Source: an uncultured Desulfobacteraceae bacterium (lineage in GTDB: Bacteria > Desulfobacterota > Desulfobacteria > Desulfobacterales > Desulfobacteraceae). Taken from it: DNA of 64,000 nucleotides. The notes beneath the pieces were generated by a model. It had not been told where the DNA came from, ran no database searches, and was given only the letters and a program-made list of their open reading frames with translations. The DNA is taken from NCBI GenBank assembly GCA_913041495.1, contig CAJWHT010000002.1, positions 1-64,000 of the forward strand, written 5' to 3'. Positions 24,447 through 33,041 of the stretch are shown one piece after another; position 1 is the first letter of the stretch; every line of letters begins with the position of its first letter. The position numbers and the translations under genes are program-made.

Positions 24447-26507
24447 ATGTTGCAATCAATTCTGATGATGGGTGGTTTAGGTGTAGCGATCGGCACAGCC
24501 TTGGTGATCGCATCCAAAGCGTTTTATGTGTATGAAGACCCCACAGTAGTCGCCATTGACGATTGCCTTCCCGGCGCTAACTGCGGCGGCTGCGGTTATC
24601 CCGGGTGTACCCCCAATGCGGAGGCCATCGCCAGAGGAGAACAGGACGTCAATTCCTGTGTGGCCGCAGGAGAGGATGTGGCCCTGGCCATCGCCGAGAT
24701 CATGGGCGTTTCCATGTCTGAAAAAGAACCTGAATTTGCCGGTCCCGGCTGCCATTACGGTAACGCGGATGCGGAACTCAACTATATATATAAAGGTGTC
24801 CGGGACTGCCGTGCCGCATCCATGCTCATGGGCGGGATGAAGGTCTGCAGGATCGGCTGCCTGGGGCTTGGCACCTGTGTGACCGCCTGCAAGTTCGATG
24901 CGTTGTCCATAGGAGAGGACCACCTGCCCAAGGTGGACCAGGAAAAATGCACGGGCTGCGGTGCCTGCGAAGCCATCTGTCCTAAAAATATCATCCGGCT
25001 GACCTCCCCCAGCCGCCGGATCATGAGAGAATACACCAAGGACGAATGCACCACACCCTGCCAGCGGGCCTGCCCCTCCGGCATTGATATCAAGGAATAT
25101 GTCCGCCTGATCCGTGAAGGGGATTATCACGGGTCCCTCCAGGTCATTAAAGAGAGAATGCCATTTCCCACGGTTATATCACGGATCTGCCCCGCGCTTT
25201 GCGAATTTGACTGCCGCCGCCTCATCCAGGACGAGTCTGTGGGGATCAACCACCTCAAACGCTTTGTCTGTGACTATGAGATGAACCAGGACAAGCGGAT
25301 TCAGCCTTACAAGGCCCCTGCCACGGACAAGAAAATCGCCATTATCGGCGGTGGTGTCCAGGGGCTTGCTGCCGGGTATTTTTCAGCCCGCCTGGGCCAT
25401 TCGCCCACCGTATACGAAGCCAGCGGAGAGATGGGGGGAATCCTGCGCAAGGCCATTGCCAGGGAACGGCTCTCCATGGATGTCCTGGACTGGGATATTC
25501 AGGGGATTGAAGATCTTGGCGTTGAAATGAAAACCCATCGCAGGGCCGGTGTGAACTTCACCATTCCAGGACTTCTGAGACGGAATTATGACGCTGTATT
25601 TACCGCCACAGGCGGTTGGGATTCGCGTTTGGCCATCAGTGGTGTGGGCGGGGCTGAAAACACCATTCCCGGCACCTACCTGCTCATCGACCTGCTGCGC
25701 AGCAAAGATGATGCGAACATTACCATCGAACACGGAGATACGGTTGTCATTGCCGGCGGCGGCATCCGGTTGCCCGACGCCGTGGAGATCCTCAAGTCGT
25801 CCGGTACAAAGAAGGTTGTCGTTATCTCCCGGAAACCCCCGGAAGACTCTTCCTTTGACCAGGCCACCATTGACGCCATGGCCAAGGCCGGTGCCACCAT
25901 CCAGTACAACACCGGTATCACCAAGTTGATGGGAGAAGACGATACGTTGACGGCAATTGAGTATGTGGACCTGGATTCCGGCGAACGCCATATCATTGAA
26001 ACCGATACCCTTGTGATCGGTTCCGGGCGTTTCCCGGAGCTTGCCTTTGTGGTCCCCGGTGCCGCAGACGCTGCTGCCGAAGAAGACGGCGAAGAAACTG
26101 CCGTTGTGGATTCTGTTGACAGCACCCTGGCATGGGAAGGGGTGGAACTGCAGAAAAAACCCGATCTCATTAATCCGTTGGGACTCTTATCAAACCAGGA
26201 TGTGATTTCCGAGTACTCTTCAGCCGTTGCCGCTATTAACGGCGGAAGGAGAGCCGCCACCCTGATTCACCATCTCATGTACGGGATCGAACTGCCGGAC
26301 CCGCAACGGATGATTACCCCCAAGTCCGTGGTCCAGAATGTCAATACCCTCACCCAGGTTGTTCCCTCGCCACGGAACATCCTTGAGATTGCCAAATCCA
26401 GAGAGGAGAGAAAGGACCGGTTTTCCACGGGATTTTCTTCTCAGGCTGCCAATGAGGAGTCTCACCGGTGCCTGCGCTGCGGCCTGGTCTGCTATGAAAA
26501 GGCTTAG
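24447..26507 (+). CDS. RnfB-GltD fusion: iron-sulfur and FAD/NAD(P) oxidoreductase
   Basis: A 686-residue electron-transfer protein. Residues 1-28 are a membrane anchor as in RnfB. Next comes an RnfB-type cluster motif (CLPGANCGGCGYPGC), then ferredoxin motifs (CRIGCLGLGTCVTAC, CTGCGACEAICP). From about residue 200 it is like the small subunit of glutamate synthase (GltD): CTTPCQRACPSGIDI, CPALCEFDC, FAD site IAIIGGGVQGLAAG near 299, second nucleotide site VVIAGGGIRLPDAVEIL, and a closing CLRCGLVC. ATG at 24447 has AAGGA ten bases upstream. No other rnf gene is nearby. It likely passes electrons between NAD(P)H, ferredoxin and a membrane or formate partner. Confidence 0.82.
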   Translation: MLQSILMMGGLGVAIGTALVIASKAFYVYEDPTVVAIDDCLPGANCGGCGYPGCTPNAEAIARGEQDVNSCVAAGEDVALAIAEIMGVSMSEKEPEFAGPGCHYGNADAELNYIYKGVRDCRAASMLMGGMKVCRIGCLGLGTCVTACKFDALSIGEDHLPKVDQEKCTGCGACEAICPKNIIRLTSPSRRIMREYTKDECTTPCQRACPSGIDIKEYVRLIREGDYHGSLQVIKERMPFPTVISRICPALCEFDCRRLIQDESVGINHLKRFVCDYEMNQDKRIQPYKAPATDKKIAIIGGGVQGLAAGYFSARLGHSPTVYEASGEMGGILRKAIARERLSMDVLDWDIQGIEDLGVEMKTHRRAGVNFTIPGLLRRNYDAVFTATGGWDSRLAISGVGGAENTIPGTYLLIDLLRSKDDANITIEHGDTVVIAGGGIRLPDAVEILKSSGTKKVVVISRKPPEDSSFDQATIDAMAKAGATIQYNTGITKLMGEDDTLTAIEYVDLDSGERHIIETDTLVIGSGRFPELAFVVPGAADAAAEEDGEETAVVDSVDSTLAWEGVELQKKPDLINPLGLLSNQDVISEYSSAVAAINGGRRAATLIHHLMYGIELPDPQRMITPKSVVQNVNTLTQVVPSPRNILEIAKSREERKDRFSTGFSSQAANEESHRCLRCGLVCYEKA

Positions 26508-26561
26508 GGGAGGGGAATAAATCAAAGGCCGGCCTGAGCGGAAACCGGACGGAAAGCCCAT

Positions 26562-28580
26562 ATGAAACCTGAGCATATCCTTGTTGTTGATGATGAGCCT
26601 AAAATTGTGGCAAATATCACCCGCTGTCTTTCGCGGGAAGGGTTTCGGGTTACCGGTGCCGCCAATGGCAGCGAAGCGGTAGCGCTTTTCCGGGAACAGC
26701 AGTTCGACCTGGTGCTGCTGGACATGTCCATGCCGGTGATGGACGGCTATGAGGCCATGGAACACCTCTTTGCCATGGACCCGGACGTGCTGATCATTAT
26801 CATGACCGGATTTGCCTCGGTTGAATCTGCGGTAAAAACCCTGAGACAGGGGGCATGGGATTTCTTAAAAAAGCCCTTTGAGTATGCAGAACTTGTCAAA
26901 ACCGTTCAAAACGGGGTGACCCAGCGAAATCTTCTGGATGAAAAACGGGCCTTTGCCGCCCGTCTCGAAGCGTCCGAGCAGCAGTATCAATACATGGTCA
27001 ACAACTCGCCGGATCTTATCTTTACCCTGGACACCCGGGGCTGCTTTACCTTTGTCAATCATCAGTTTGAAACCGTCCTGGGCTTTCCCCGCAATGTCCT
27101 TTCAGGAATGCCCTTTGTCGATCTTTTGCACGAAGATGACCGCGGCAGGGCCAAGGGCTTGATCCTGGCTGTCACATCCGGGAAACAGGGTGACCGCAGT
27201 TTTGAGACCAATTTTGAGATTAATGTCCGGTTTAAAAAGGCAAGTAACCGCCATGCCGAGTTCGATCCATACGCGGCCTTTGCCTTCATGGAACTCAAGG
27301 CCTCAGCCATTACCCTGCCCGGGGATGATCCTGACACCGCATCCCAGGGGGTATACGGTGTGGCAAGGGATGTGTCTGACCGCCTCATGCTGGAGGACCA
27401 GCTTCGTCAGGCCCAGAAAATGGAGGCCTTAGGTACCCTGGCCGGGGGAATTGCCCATGATTTCAACAACATTCTTATGGGAATCCAAGGGTATGCCTCG
27501 CTGGTCAAAGCAGGCTTTGACAAAGACTCCAAGGCCTACCGCCGTCTGTCCAGTATCGACGAGTATGTGAACAACGGGGCGGAGATGGCCCGGCAACTTC
27601 TGGGATTTGCCCAGAAAAACTGCCACGAAGACTGCAAGCTGAACATGAATTACCTGCTCAAAATGTCCGCGAAGATGTTCGGCCGCACCAAAAAGGATAT
27701 CATCATTGAGCAGCACCTGGACAAAGAACTGTGGCCCACTGTGGTGGATGAGGGCCAGCTAAAACGGGTGCTGATGAATCTTTACGTCAATGCCTGGCAG
27801 GCCATGCCCAACGGCGGCAAGATCACCATATGCTCGGATAACCTGATGGTGGACGCCAAAGAGAAGCATACCCTGGGTCTGGACAACACCGGTGCCTATG
27901 TCAGGATTTCGGTGGCGGATACGGGGGCGGGCATGGACAAGGCCACCATGGCACGGATTTTTGATCCCTTTTTCACCACCAAGGAACGGGGGCAGGGAAC
28001 CGGTCTGGGATTGGCCACGGCCTACGGCATTGTGAAAAGCCATAAGGGGACCTTCCAGGTGGAATCCGGACCTGATAAGGGCAGTGTCTTTATGTTCTAC
28101 CTGCCTGCGGCAGAAGGGTACGGGGAGAATACCTGCGCCTATCCCGGGGATACCCCGGATGAGGTGGCAAGAATCGTTGCCGGCCGGGGACGGATTCTTT
28201 TAGTGGATGATGAACGAGGGGTGATTGAAGTCTGCTCGGAGATGATTGAGGCTTTAGGATACGAGGTGCTGGTCGCCGAAAGTGGCCTTGAGGCCGTGAC
28301 CCTCCTTGAAACGGAAACGGCACCGGTGGACCTGGTGATTCTGGACATGGTGATGCCGGGTATGAACGGCTTTGAAACCTATGAAAAGATCCGGAAGATC
28401 AGTCCGGACAGCCGGGTTTTGGTCTGTTCCGGATATTCAAAGGAAGAAGAGGTGCTCCAGATGATTGAAAGGGGATGTGATGACTATCTTTACAAACCCT
28501 TTGACGTGGCCATGCTTTCGGAAAAACTGCAGGCCGTGTTCCGTCGTTCCGTGATTCATAAGCAGGTATCTAAAACCTGA
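26562..28580 (+). CDS. Hybrid sensor histidine kinase with N- and C-terminal receiver domains
   Basis: Domains in order: receiver (1-120, phospho-Asp about 54 in LLDMSMPVMDG), PAS (about 140-275), HisKA with the phospho-histidine in GGIAHDFNN (about His299), HATPase with FDPFFTTKERGQGTGLGL, and a second receiver (about 545-665, Asp about 595 in ILDMVMPGMNG). There are no membrane helices, so it is a soluble relay protein. No helix-turn-helix output is present; phosphate is probably passed to a partner. It starts 54 bases after the RnfB-GltD gene in the same direction and ends before a strong terminator. Confidence 0.9.
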   Translation: MKPEHILVVDDEPKIVANITRCLSREGFRVTGAANGSEAVALFREQQFDLVLLDMSMPVMDGYEAMEHLFAMDPDVLIIIMTGFASVESAVKTLRQGAWDFLKKPFEYAELVKTVQNGVTQRNLLDEKRAFAARLEASEQQYQYMVNNSPDLIFTLDTRGCFTFVNHQFETVLGFPRNVLSGMPFVDLLHEDDRGRAKGLILAVTSGKQGDRSFETNFEINVRFKKASNRHAEFDPYAAFAFMELKASAITLPGDDPDTASQGVYGVARDVSDRLMLEDQLRQAQKMEALGTLAGGIAHDFNNILMGIQGYASLVKAGFDKDSKAYRRLSSIDEYVNNGAEMARQLLGFAQKNCHEDCKLNMNYLLKMSAKMFGRTKKDIIIEQHLDKELWPTVVDEGQLKRVLMNLYVNAWQAMPNGGKITICSDNLMVDAKEKHTLGLDNTGAYVRISVADTGAGMDKATMARIFDPFFTTKERGQGTGLGLATAYGIVKSHKGTFQVESGPDKGSVFMFYLPAAEGYGENTCAYPGDTPDEVARIVAGRGRILLVDDERGVIEVCSEMIEALGYEVLVAESGLEAVTLLETETAPVDLVILDMVMPGMNGFETYEKIRKISPDSRVLVCSGYSKEEEVLQMIERGCDDYLYKPFDVAMLSEKLQAVFRRSVIHKQVSKT

Positions 28581-28629
28581 CAGGCGCTTGGACTAAACAG
28601 GGGCAGGGCAGGGGAATTGAAAAAAAGCA

Positions 28630-28662
28630 AAAGGCCCGGGAACCTAAGGTTCCCGGGCCTTT
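28630..28662. terminator. Bidirectional intrinsic terminator
   Basis: A perfect 15-base stem, AAAGGCCCGGGAACC and GGTTCCCGGGCCTTT, has a 3-base loop with A-rich sequence before and Ts after. It separates the hybrid kinase gene from the convergent pyrophosphatase gene and can serve both. Confidence 0.92.
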
Positions 28663-28681
28663 TTACGTAAAGGCGCGGTGA

Positions 28682-29602
28682 TTAGCCGAATACTTTTTCC
28701 AGATCGGGGATGATCTGTTTTTTACGGCTCATGATGCCGGGCAGCCAGCATTTGCCGTCAGCCGGTTTTTCACCGAACGCTTTTTCAACAACGGATTCGT
28801 CGTCGGAGGCAACCAGAAGCTCGGTACCTTCTTTCATGATGTCGGTGAGCATCAGCAGAACGGTGTGATGACCTTTTTCAGCTTTCAGGTCACGGATATC
28901 TTTTTCCAGGTCAGCCTTGATACCGTCAACGATGGACAGGTCAACCAGTTCCAGCTGGCCGCAGCCAACGCCGTTGCCGCTCATGTCAAAATCTTTGTAA
29001 TCGCGAAGAACCAGTTCACGGACCGGGGTGCCTTCAACGGCAGATTTAACCTTGAACATTTCGATGCCCAGGGCGTCCAGATCAGTTTCGCCGCAGATTT
29101 CAGCCAGCTTGGCGCAGACTTCTTTGTCCTTGTCAGTGCAGGTGGCGGATTTGAAAATTACGGTATCGGACAGGATGGCGCAGAGCATGGCACCGGCGAT
29201 GCCCTTGGGTACTTCTACGTTGAAGTAGTCGTACATGGACGCGATAACGGTACAGGTGCAGCCTACGGGCCAGATCCAGCATTCCAAGGGCTGTGCAGTG
29301 GTTACGTCACCCAGTTTATGATGGTCAACAACACCCAGGATGTTGGCGTCGGCCAGATCGTCGGGGCTCTGGGCCAGGTCGGAGTGATCCACCAGGTAAA
29401 CGTCTTTGCCGGCATAGGAAGTGACGACTTCGGGAGCAGCCAGGCCGAATTTGTCCAGGACAAATTTGGACTCGGGGTTCAGGTCGCCCTGAATTGCCGG
29501 TGCAATGTCTTCACCAAGGGATTTTTTCAGATCTGCCAGCGCAATGGCGGCTACCACGGAATCGGTATCTGGATTCTTGTGACCAAATACGAGAGTTGAC
29601 AT
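28682..29602 (-). CDS. ppaC: Manganese-dependent inorganic pyrophosphatase
   Basis: This cytoplasmic family II (DHH) pyrophosphatase drives biosynthesis and sulfate activation by removing pyrophosphate. Metal-site motifs are FGHKNPDTDSV at the N-terminus, VDHSDLAQ and VDHHKLGD (DHH) near residue 95. The C-terminal substrate motif SRKKQIIP is present. At 306 residues it fits the non-CBS type. The start at 29602 is chosen for its perfect AGGAGG four bases before the ATG; the ORF track extends further without support. Strong ribosome site and biased codon use suggest high expression. In sulfate reducers such an enzyme pulls ATP sulfurylase forward, which fits this genome. Confidence 0.93.
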   Translation of the reverse strand: MSTLVFGHKNPDTDSVVAAIALADLKKSLGEDIAPAIQGDLNPESKFVLDKFGLAAPEVVTSYAGKDVYLVDHSDLAQSPDDLADANILGVVDHHKLGDVTTAQPLECWIWPVGCTCTVIASMYDYFNVEVPKGIAGAMLCAILSDTVIFKSATCTDKDKEVCAKLAEICGETDLDALGIEMFKVKSAVEGTPVRELVLRDYKDFDMSGNGVGCGQLELVDLSIVDGIKADLEKDIRDLKAEKGHHTVLLMLTDIMKEGTELLVASDDESVVEKAFGEKPADGKCWLPGIMSRKKQIIPDLEKVFG

Positions 29603-29644
29603 AAAACCTCCTAAAATAGTTGTCATCTTGTTTATAATATTATC

Positions 29645-29700
29645 GATGATTCCTCTGGGGGAATCATCTGTATAGATGATCACACGACGGTAATCATCTG
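29645..29700 (-). promoter_or_regulatory. Repeated GATGATT motifs upstream of ppaC
   Basis: GATGATTCC and its inverted copy GGAATCATC form a perfect 9-base palindrome at 29645-29668. Related elements follow at about 29674-29681 and 29691-29700. A TATAAT-like box (ATATTATAAAC on the minus strand) sits between the palindrome and the gene. This suggests an operator for ppaC. The rest of 29701-29905 is AT-rich and holds no gene. Confidence 0.35.
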
Positions 29701-29905
29701 AAATTCACTCTATGAAATTTCAACTGTGTCTTATAAGATTAATTGATTAGAATCTCAAGTAAAATTTATATTATTCTATGAATCGGTTGCAGGGGGGCTC
29801 AGGCGTCGTAAAAAAAAGGTTAGTCCTGATTAATACGGTCGATTTTATGGGCCATGTGGGATATAGCATGGTAAGAATAAACCTTTAGATGGAGATGTTG
29901 CAGGT

Positions 29906-30232
29906 ATGATCGTAAATATTTTGATTCTCAGTGTTGCTGTTTTTTTGGTGGCTCAACTGCTTCCCGGTATCCGGGTGAAAAATTATTTTACCGCCGTGAT
30001 TGTGGCCATTGTCTATTCTTTGATCAATTTTTTCACCGGATGGCTCCTGGTGTTACTCTCCTTGCCGTTGATCATCGTCACCTTCGGGGTGTTCAAGCTT
30101 GTGATCAATGCCTTTATGCTCTGGCTCACGGATAAAATGATGGCTGATTTTAAAATCCAGGATTTTTTGACCACCATTGTGGCTGCAATGCTGATCACTG
30201 TGGTGGACTCTCTGATTAAGTGGGTGCTATAG
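29906..30232 (+). CDS. YvlD / phage holin 4-2 family small membrane protein
   Basis: A 108-residue protein with three to four hydrophobic helices and the family signatures LLPGIRVKNYFTAVIVAIVY and TFGVFKLVINAFMLWLTD. The name reflects distant similarity to phage holins, but the family is widespread in chromosomes and associated with envelope stress in some bacteria. No phage genes surround it. It stands alone between ppaC (divergent) and the response-regulator gene. Confidence 0.75.
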   Translation: MIVNILILSVAVFLVAQLLPGIRVKNYFTAVIVAIVYSLINFFTGWLLVLLSLPLIIVTFGVFKLVINAFMLWLTDKMMADFKIQDFLTTIVAAMLITVVDSLIKWVL

Positions 30233-30245
30233 CATTGGTTTTTCC

Positions 30246-30272
30246 TTGAATCCGCCGGTAAAAATGTATAAT
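30246..30272 (+). promoter_or_regulatory. Possible promoter before the response-regulator gene
   Basis: A perfect TATAAT at 30267-30272 is preceded by TTGAAT with a short 15-base spacer, about 96 bases before the response-regulator ATG. Confidence 0.3.
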
Positions 30273-30368
30273 ATTGCGCGCACAGTTCACAAAAATCGCC
30301 TACGCCGCATAATTTAACCCAAGAACTCCGAAATCGGATGAGACAAGATTTCCGGGAGACTTTTATTT

Positions 30369-30728
30369 ATGGCAAAACTACTGCTGATTGACGATTCATG
30401 GCTGACCAGACGGGGATTGTCCGGTATGGTATCTGACATGGGGCACACCGTTATAGAGGCTGAAAACGGAAAGGTAGGCCTTGAGATGGTGAAAAATGAA
30501 AATCCGGACTGTATCCTGCTGGATCTGCTGATGCCTGAAATGGACGGGTACGAGGTGTTGACGCGGTTGGCTGCATCAAAAAATCAGATTCCGGTGCTGG
30601 TGTGCACCGCCGATATCCAGAATACGGCCCGACAGAAATGCCTGGCCCTGGGTGCGGCGGGGTTTTTAAACAAACCGCCCAAAGAAGAAGAACTCAAAGG
30701 ATTGATTACAAAAGTCCTCGGAGAATAG
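30369..30728 (+). CDS. Single-domain response regulator (CheY-like)
   Basis: The 119 residues are only a receiver domain: acidic pair in LLIDDSW, phospho-Asp about 52 in LLDLLMPEMDG, Thr/Ser switch in VCTAD and Lys in LNKPPKEEEL. It has no output domain, so it acts by protein contact. The next gene, a CheC-like phosphatase starting within ten bases, is the likely partner that dephosphorylates it, and the downstream hybrid cyclase and CheA belong to the same signalling group. Confidence 0.88.
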   Translation: MAKLLLIDDSWLTRRGLSGMVSDMGHTVIEAENGKVGLEMVKNENPDCILLDLLMPEMDGYEVLTRLAASKNQIPVLVCTADIQNTARQKCLALGAAGFLNKPPKEEELKGLITKVLGE

Positions 30729-30733
30729 CCGTG

Positions 30734-31345
30734 ATGATGACCATCCATTCAAAACCTGTTTCAGACCGGCAGATTGAAGCCTTACGGGAATTGATCAACA
30801 TTGGTGTCGGCAAGGGCGCCGCCATTTTAAATACCATGCTGTCCTCCCATATCGTTCTTCAGGTCCCCCAGCTTACGCTCATGGATATGGAGGACCTTGC
30901 GGCTGAGATTGCCGCGTTGGGTTCGGAAAAGCTCTCCATGGTGGCCCTGAAGTTTGACGGCGAATTTTCCGGTAGTGCGGAACTCATGTTTCCCTCGGAA
31001 ACAGCGATGACCCTGGTGGATACCCTGGTGGGGGAGGCCCCGCTGGATATGGATGTTGACTCCATTCGTTCGGGTACCCTTTGTGAAATCGGCAATGTGG
31101 TGCTCAACGGTGTCATGGGATCCATCTCCAACATCTTTTCCTCCCATTTTAACTATTCGGTACCAGAATACATTGAAGATTTGTCCGAAAATATTTTTCT
31201 GGACAGAGGGGTGGCTCCCCAAACGACGATTCTGCTGGCCAAAACCCGGTTTTTGATCGAAACGCTGGATGTGGACGGAGATATCATCCTTTTTTTTGAG
31301 TCCGGTGCACTTGACCGGTTGATGGAAATGACAGAGGCAATCTAA
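30734..31345 (+). CDS. cheC: CheC-like phosphatase
   Basis: CheC/CheX/FliY family proteins dephosphorylate CheY-type regulators. The two phosphatase helices are visible: LRELINIGVGKGAAIL near residue 15 and CEIGNVVLNGVMGSI near residue 115, each with the Glu-Asn pair typical of an active site. The length of about 203 residues matches CheC. A GTG at 30731 and ATGs at 30734 and 30737 are all possible starts, with GGAG a few bases upstream. It is stacked between a CheY-like gene and a hybrid diguanylate cyclase, suggesting that it resets this local pathway. Confidence 0.82.
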   Translation: MMTIHSKPVSDRQIEALRELINIGVGKGAAILNTMLSSHIVLQVPQLTLMDMEDLAAEIAALGSEKLSMVALKFDGEFSGSAELMFPSETAMTLVDTLVGEAPLDMDVDSIRSGTLCEIGNVVLNGVMGSISNIFSSHFNYSVPEYIEDLSENIFLDRGVAPQTTILLAKTRFLIETLDVDGDIILFFESGALDRLMEMTEAI

Positions 31346-31346
31346 G

Positions 31347-33041
31347 ATGGATTTTTCCGTGGTTGAAGATGATTTTCGCCTGCTGGACAATCTGCCGGTG
31401 GGCATCTGTGTCATCAATGCGGCATATGAAATTGTTGTCTGGAATAATTGTCTTAAGACCTGGACGAAGAAAACGATCCGTGAGGTGGGCGGTAAAACAC
31501 TTGGCCAGGTGTATCCGCACTTCCTGGAAGAACGGTATACGGCCAGGATCGATCCGATTCTGGAAGGCGGCCCCCCCGCCATATTCTCTTCCCAGCTTCA
31601 CGGCCGCCTGTTTCCTTGTGCCCTTCCCAACGGAAAATCCAGAATTCTGCAGACCACGGTTACCCATGTGCCCAAAAAGGATGGCGACGGATTTTACGCC
31701 CTTTTTGCCGTGACGGATCTAACGGAAGTGTCTTACAGAATCATGGATTACAGAAAGGTCCAGCAAAAGGCGCTCACTGAACTGGAACAGCGAAAAGCCG
31801 TCGAAGATGAACTGAGAAAAGCCAACGAGAAAATTCTGGCACAACACAAGGCAGTGATTGAGGAAGAACGGCTCAAGGTGCTGCTGCAGATGGCAGGGGC
31901 CACCGCCCATGAGCTGAATCAGCCCCTGATGATTCTTCTGGGCAATATTGAGCTTCTGGAAATGGATCTGGCCGATCCTGAGAAAATGCTGGGACGGATC
32001 AAAAAGATCTCCGAAGCCGGTTCCCGGATCTCAGATATCATCAAAAAGATCCAGAAGGTCAAGCACGTGGTAAAAAAAGACTATACAGGGGGGGAGGATA
32101 TCATTGATATCCACCAGCAGGAACGCATTCTTTTTGTGGAAGACGACCTCGAATGCTACCGGATGGTGCGCCGCATGCTCACCTTCGGCAGTCAGCGGGA
32201 AATCCACCATGCCGATACCATAAAAGCTGCAAAAGTCATGGTGAAGCGTCTTAGTGTTGATCTGATCCTTCTGGACTATATTCTGCCGGACGGTGATGCC
32301 TTTGATCTGCTGGAATTTATGAAAGAGGAGCATCTGGATATCCCTGTGGTGGTATTGACCGGCCACGGCAGTGAGATCACGGCCTCCCAGCTTTTCAGGA
32401 AAGGGGTCAGCGACTATTTATCAAAGGCCCGCCTGGACAGGGAAAGCCTTCTGGAGTCCGTGGAGTTCAGCCTGGAACGCCACAATTTAAACCGGGACAA
32501 GGAAAAGGCCATGCTGGTCATGGGAGACCTTTCCACCAAGGATAAGCTCACCGGCCTGTATAACAGGCGGTATTTTGACGAGGCCTTTGACCGGGAAACC
32601 TCCGGGACCGACCGGTATAATACGGACCTGGCACTGTGCCTGATTGATCTGGATTATTTTAAGGACATCAACGATACCTACGGTCACGGCGTGGGAGACC
32701 AGGTCCTGAAAACAGCGGCGGGAATCATCCTGGCAGCGGTCCGCAAATACGACATCGCCTGCAGATACGGGGGGGAAGAGTTTGCCCTGATTCTGCCGAA
32801 CACCGACCAGGACGGTGCCTTAACCATATGCAACCGCATCCGTGAGAACCTGAAAGACCATCTGTTTGAGGCCGGTGCCGACAACTTCCGGGTGACGCTG
32901 AGTGCCGGTATCGCCATGATGTCTCAGAATGCCTCTGCTGAGCAGAGTGCGCCATCAACCATGATACATCAGGCGGATATCGCCCTTTACAAGGCCAAAG
33001 GGCAGGGTCGTGACAGGGTTATCCTGGCCGAAATCAACTGA
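31347..33041 (+). CDS. Hybrid PAS-DHp-receiver-GGDEF diguanylate cyclase
   Basis: Order: PAS-like sensor (1-130), coiled coil (about 131-175), a HisKA-like dimerisation helix pair with histidine in GATAHELNQPL (about 185-245), then directly a receiver domain (about 262-375, Asp in LLDYILPDGD) and a GGDEF domain. The cyclase motif is GGEEF (about 475-479) with an inhibitory RKYD five residues before. There is no HATPase between the helix pair and the receiver, so it cannot phosphorylate itself and must be phosphorylated in trans. CheA, encoded convergently with an eight-base overlap, is a candidate donor. Cytoplasmic, no membrane helices. Confidence 0.85.
   Translation: MDFSVVEDDFRLLDNLPVGICVINAAYEIVVWNNCLKTWTKKTIREVGGKTLGQVYPHFLEERYTARIDPILEGGPPAIFSSQLHGRLFPCALPNGKSRILQTTVTHVPKKDGDGFYALFAVTDLTEVSYRIMDYRKVQQKALTELEQRKAVEDELRKANEKILAQHKAVIEEERLKVLLQMAGATAHELNQPLMILLGNIELLEMDLADPEKMLGRIKKISEAGSRISDIIKKIQKVKHVVKKDYTGGEDIIDIHQQERILFVEDDLECYRMVRRMLTFGSQREIHHADTIKAAKVMVKRLSVDLILLDYILPDGDAFDLLEFMKEEHLDIPVVVLTGHGSEITASQLFRKGVSDYLSKARLDRESLLESVEFSLERHNLNRDKEKAMLVMGDLSTKDKLTGLYNRRYFDEAFDRETSGTDRYNTDLALCLIDLDYFKDINDTYGHGVGDQVLKTAAGIILAAVRKYDIACRYGGEEFALILPNTDQDGALTICNRIRENLKDHLFEAGADNFRVTLSAGIAMMSQNASAEQSAPSTMIHQADIALYKAKGQGRDRVILAEIN

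Noticed and set aside
29906-30232. Prophage holin
   Set aside because: The protein belongs to a family named for distant holin similarity, and no phage structural, lysis or integrase gene is nearby.
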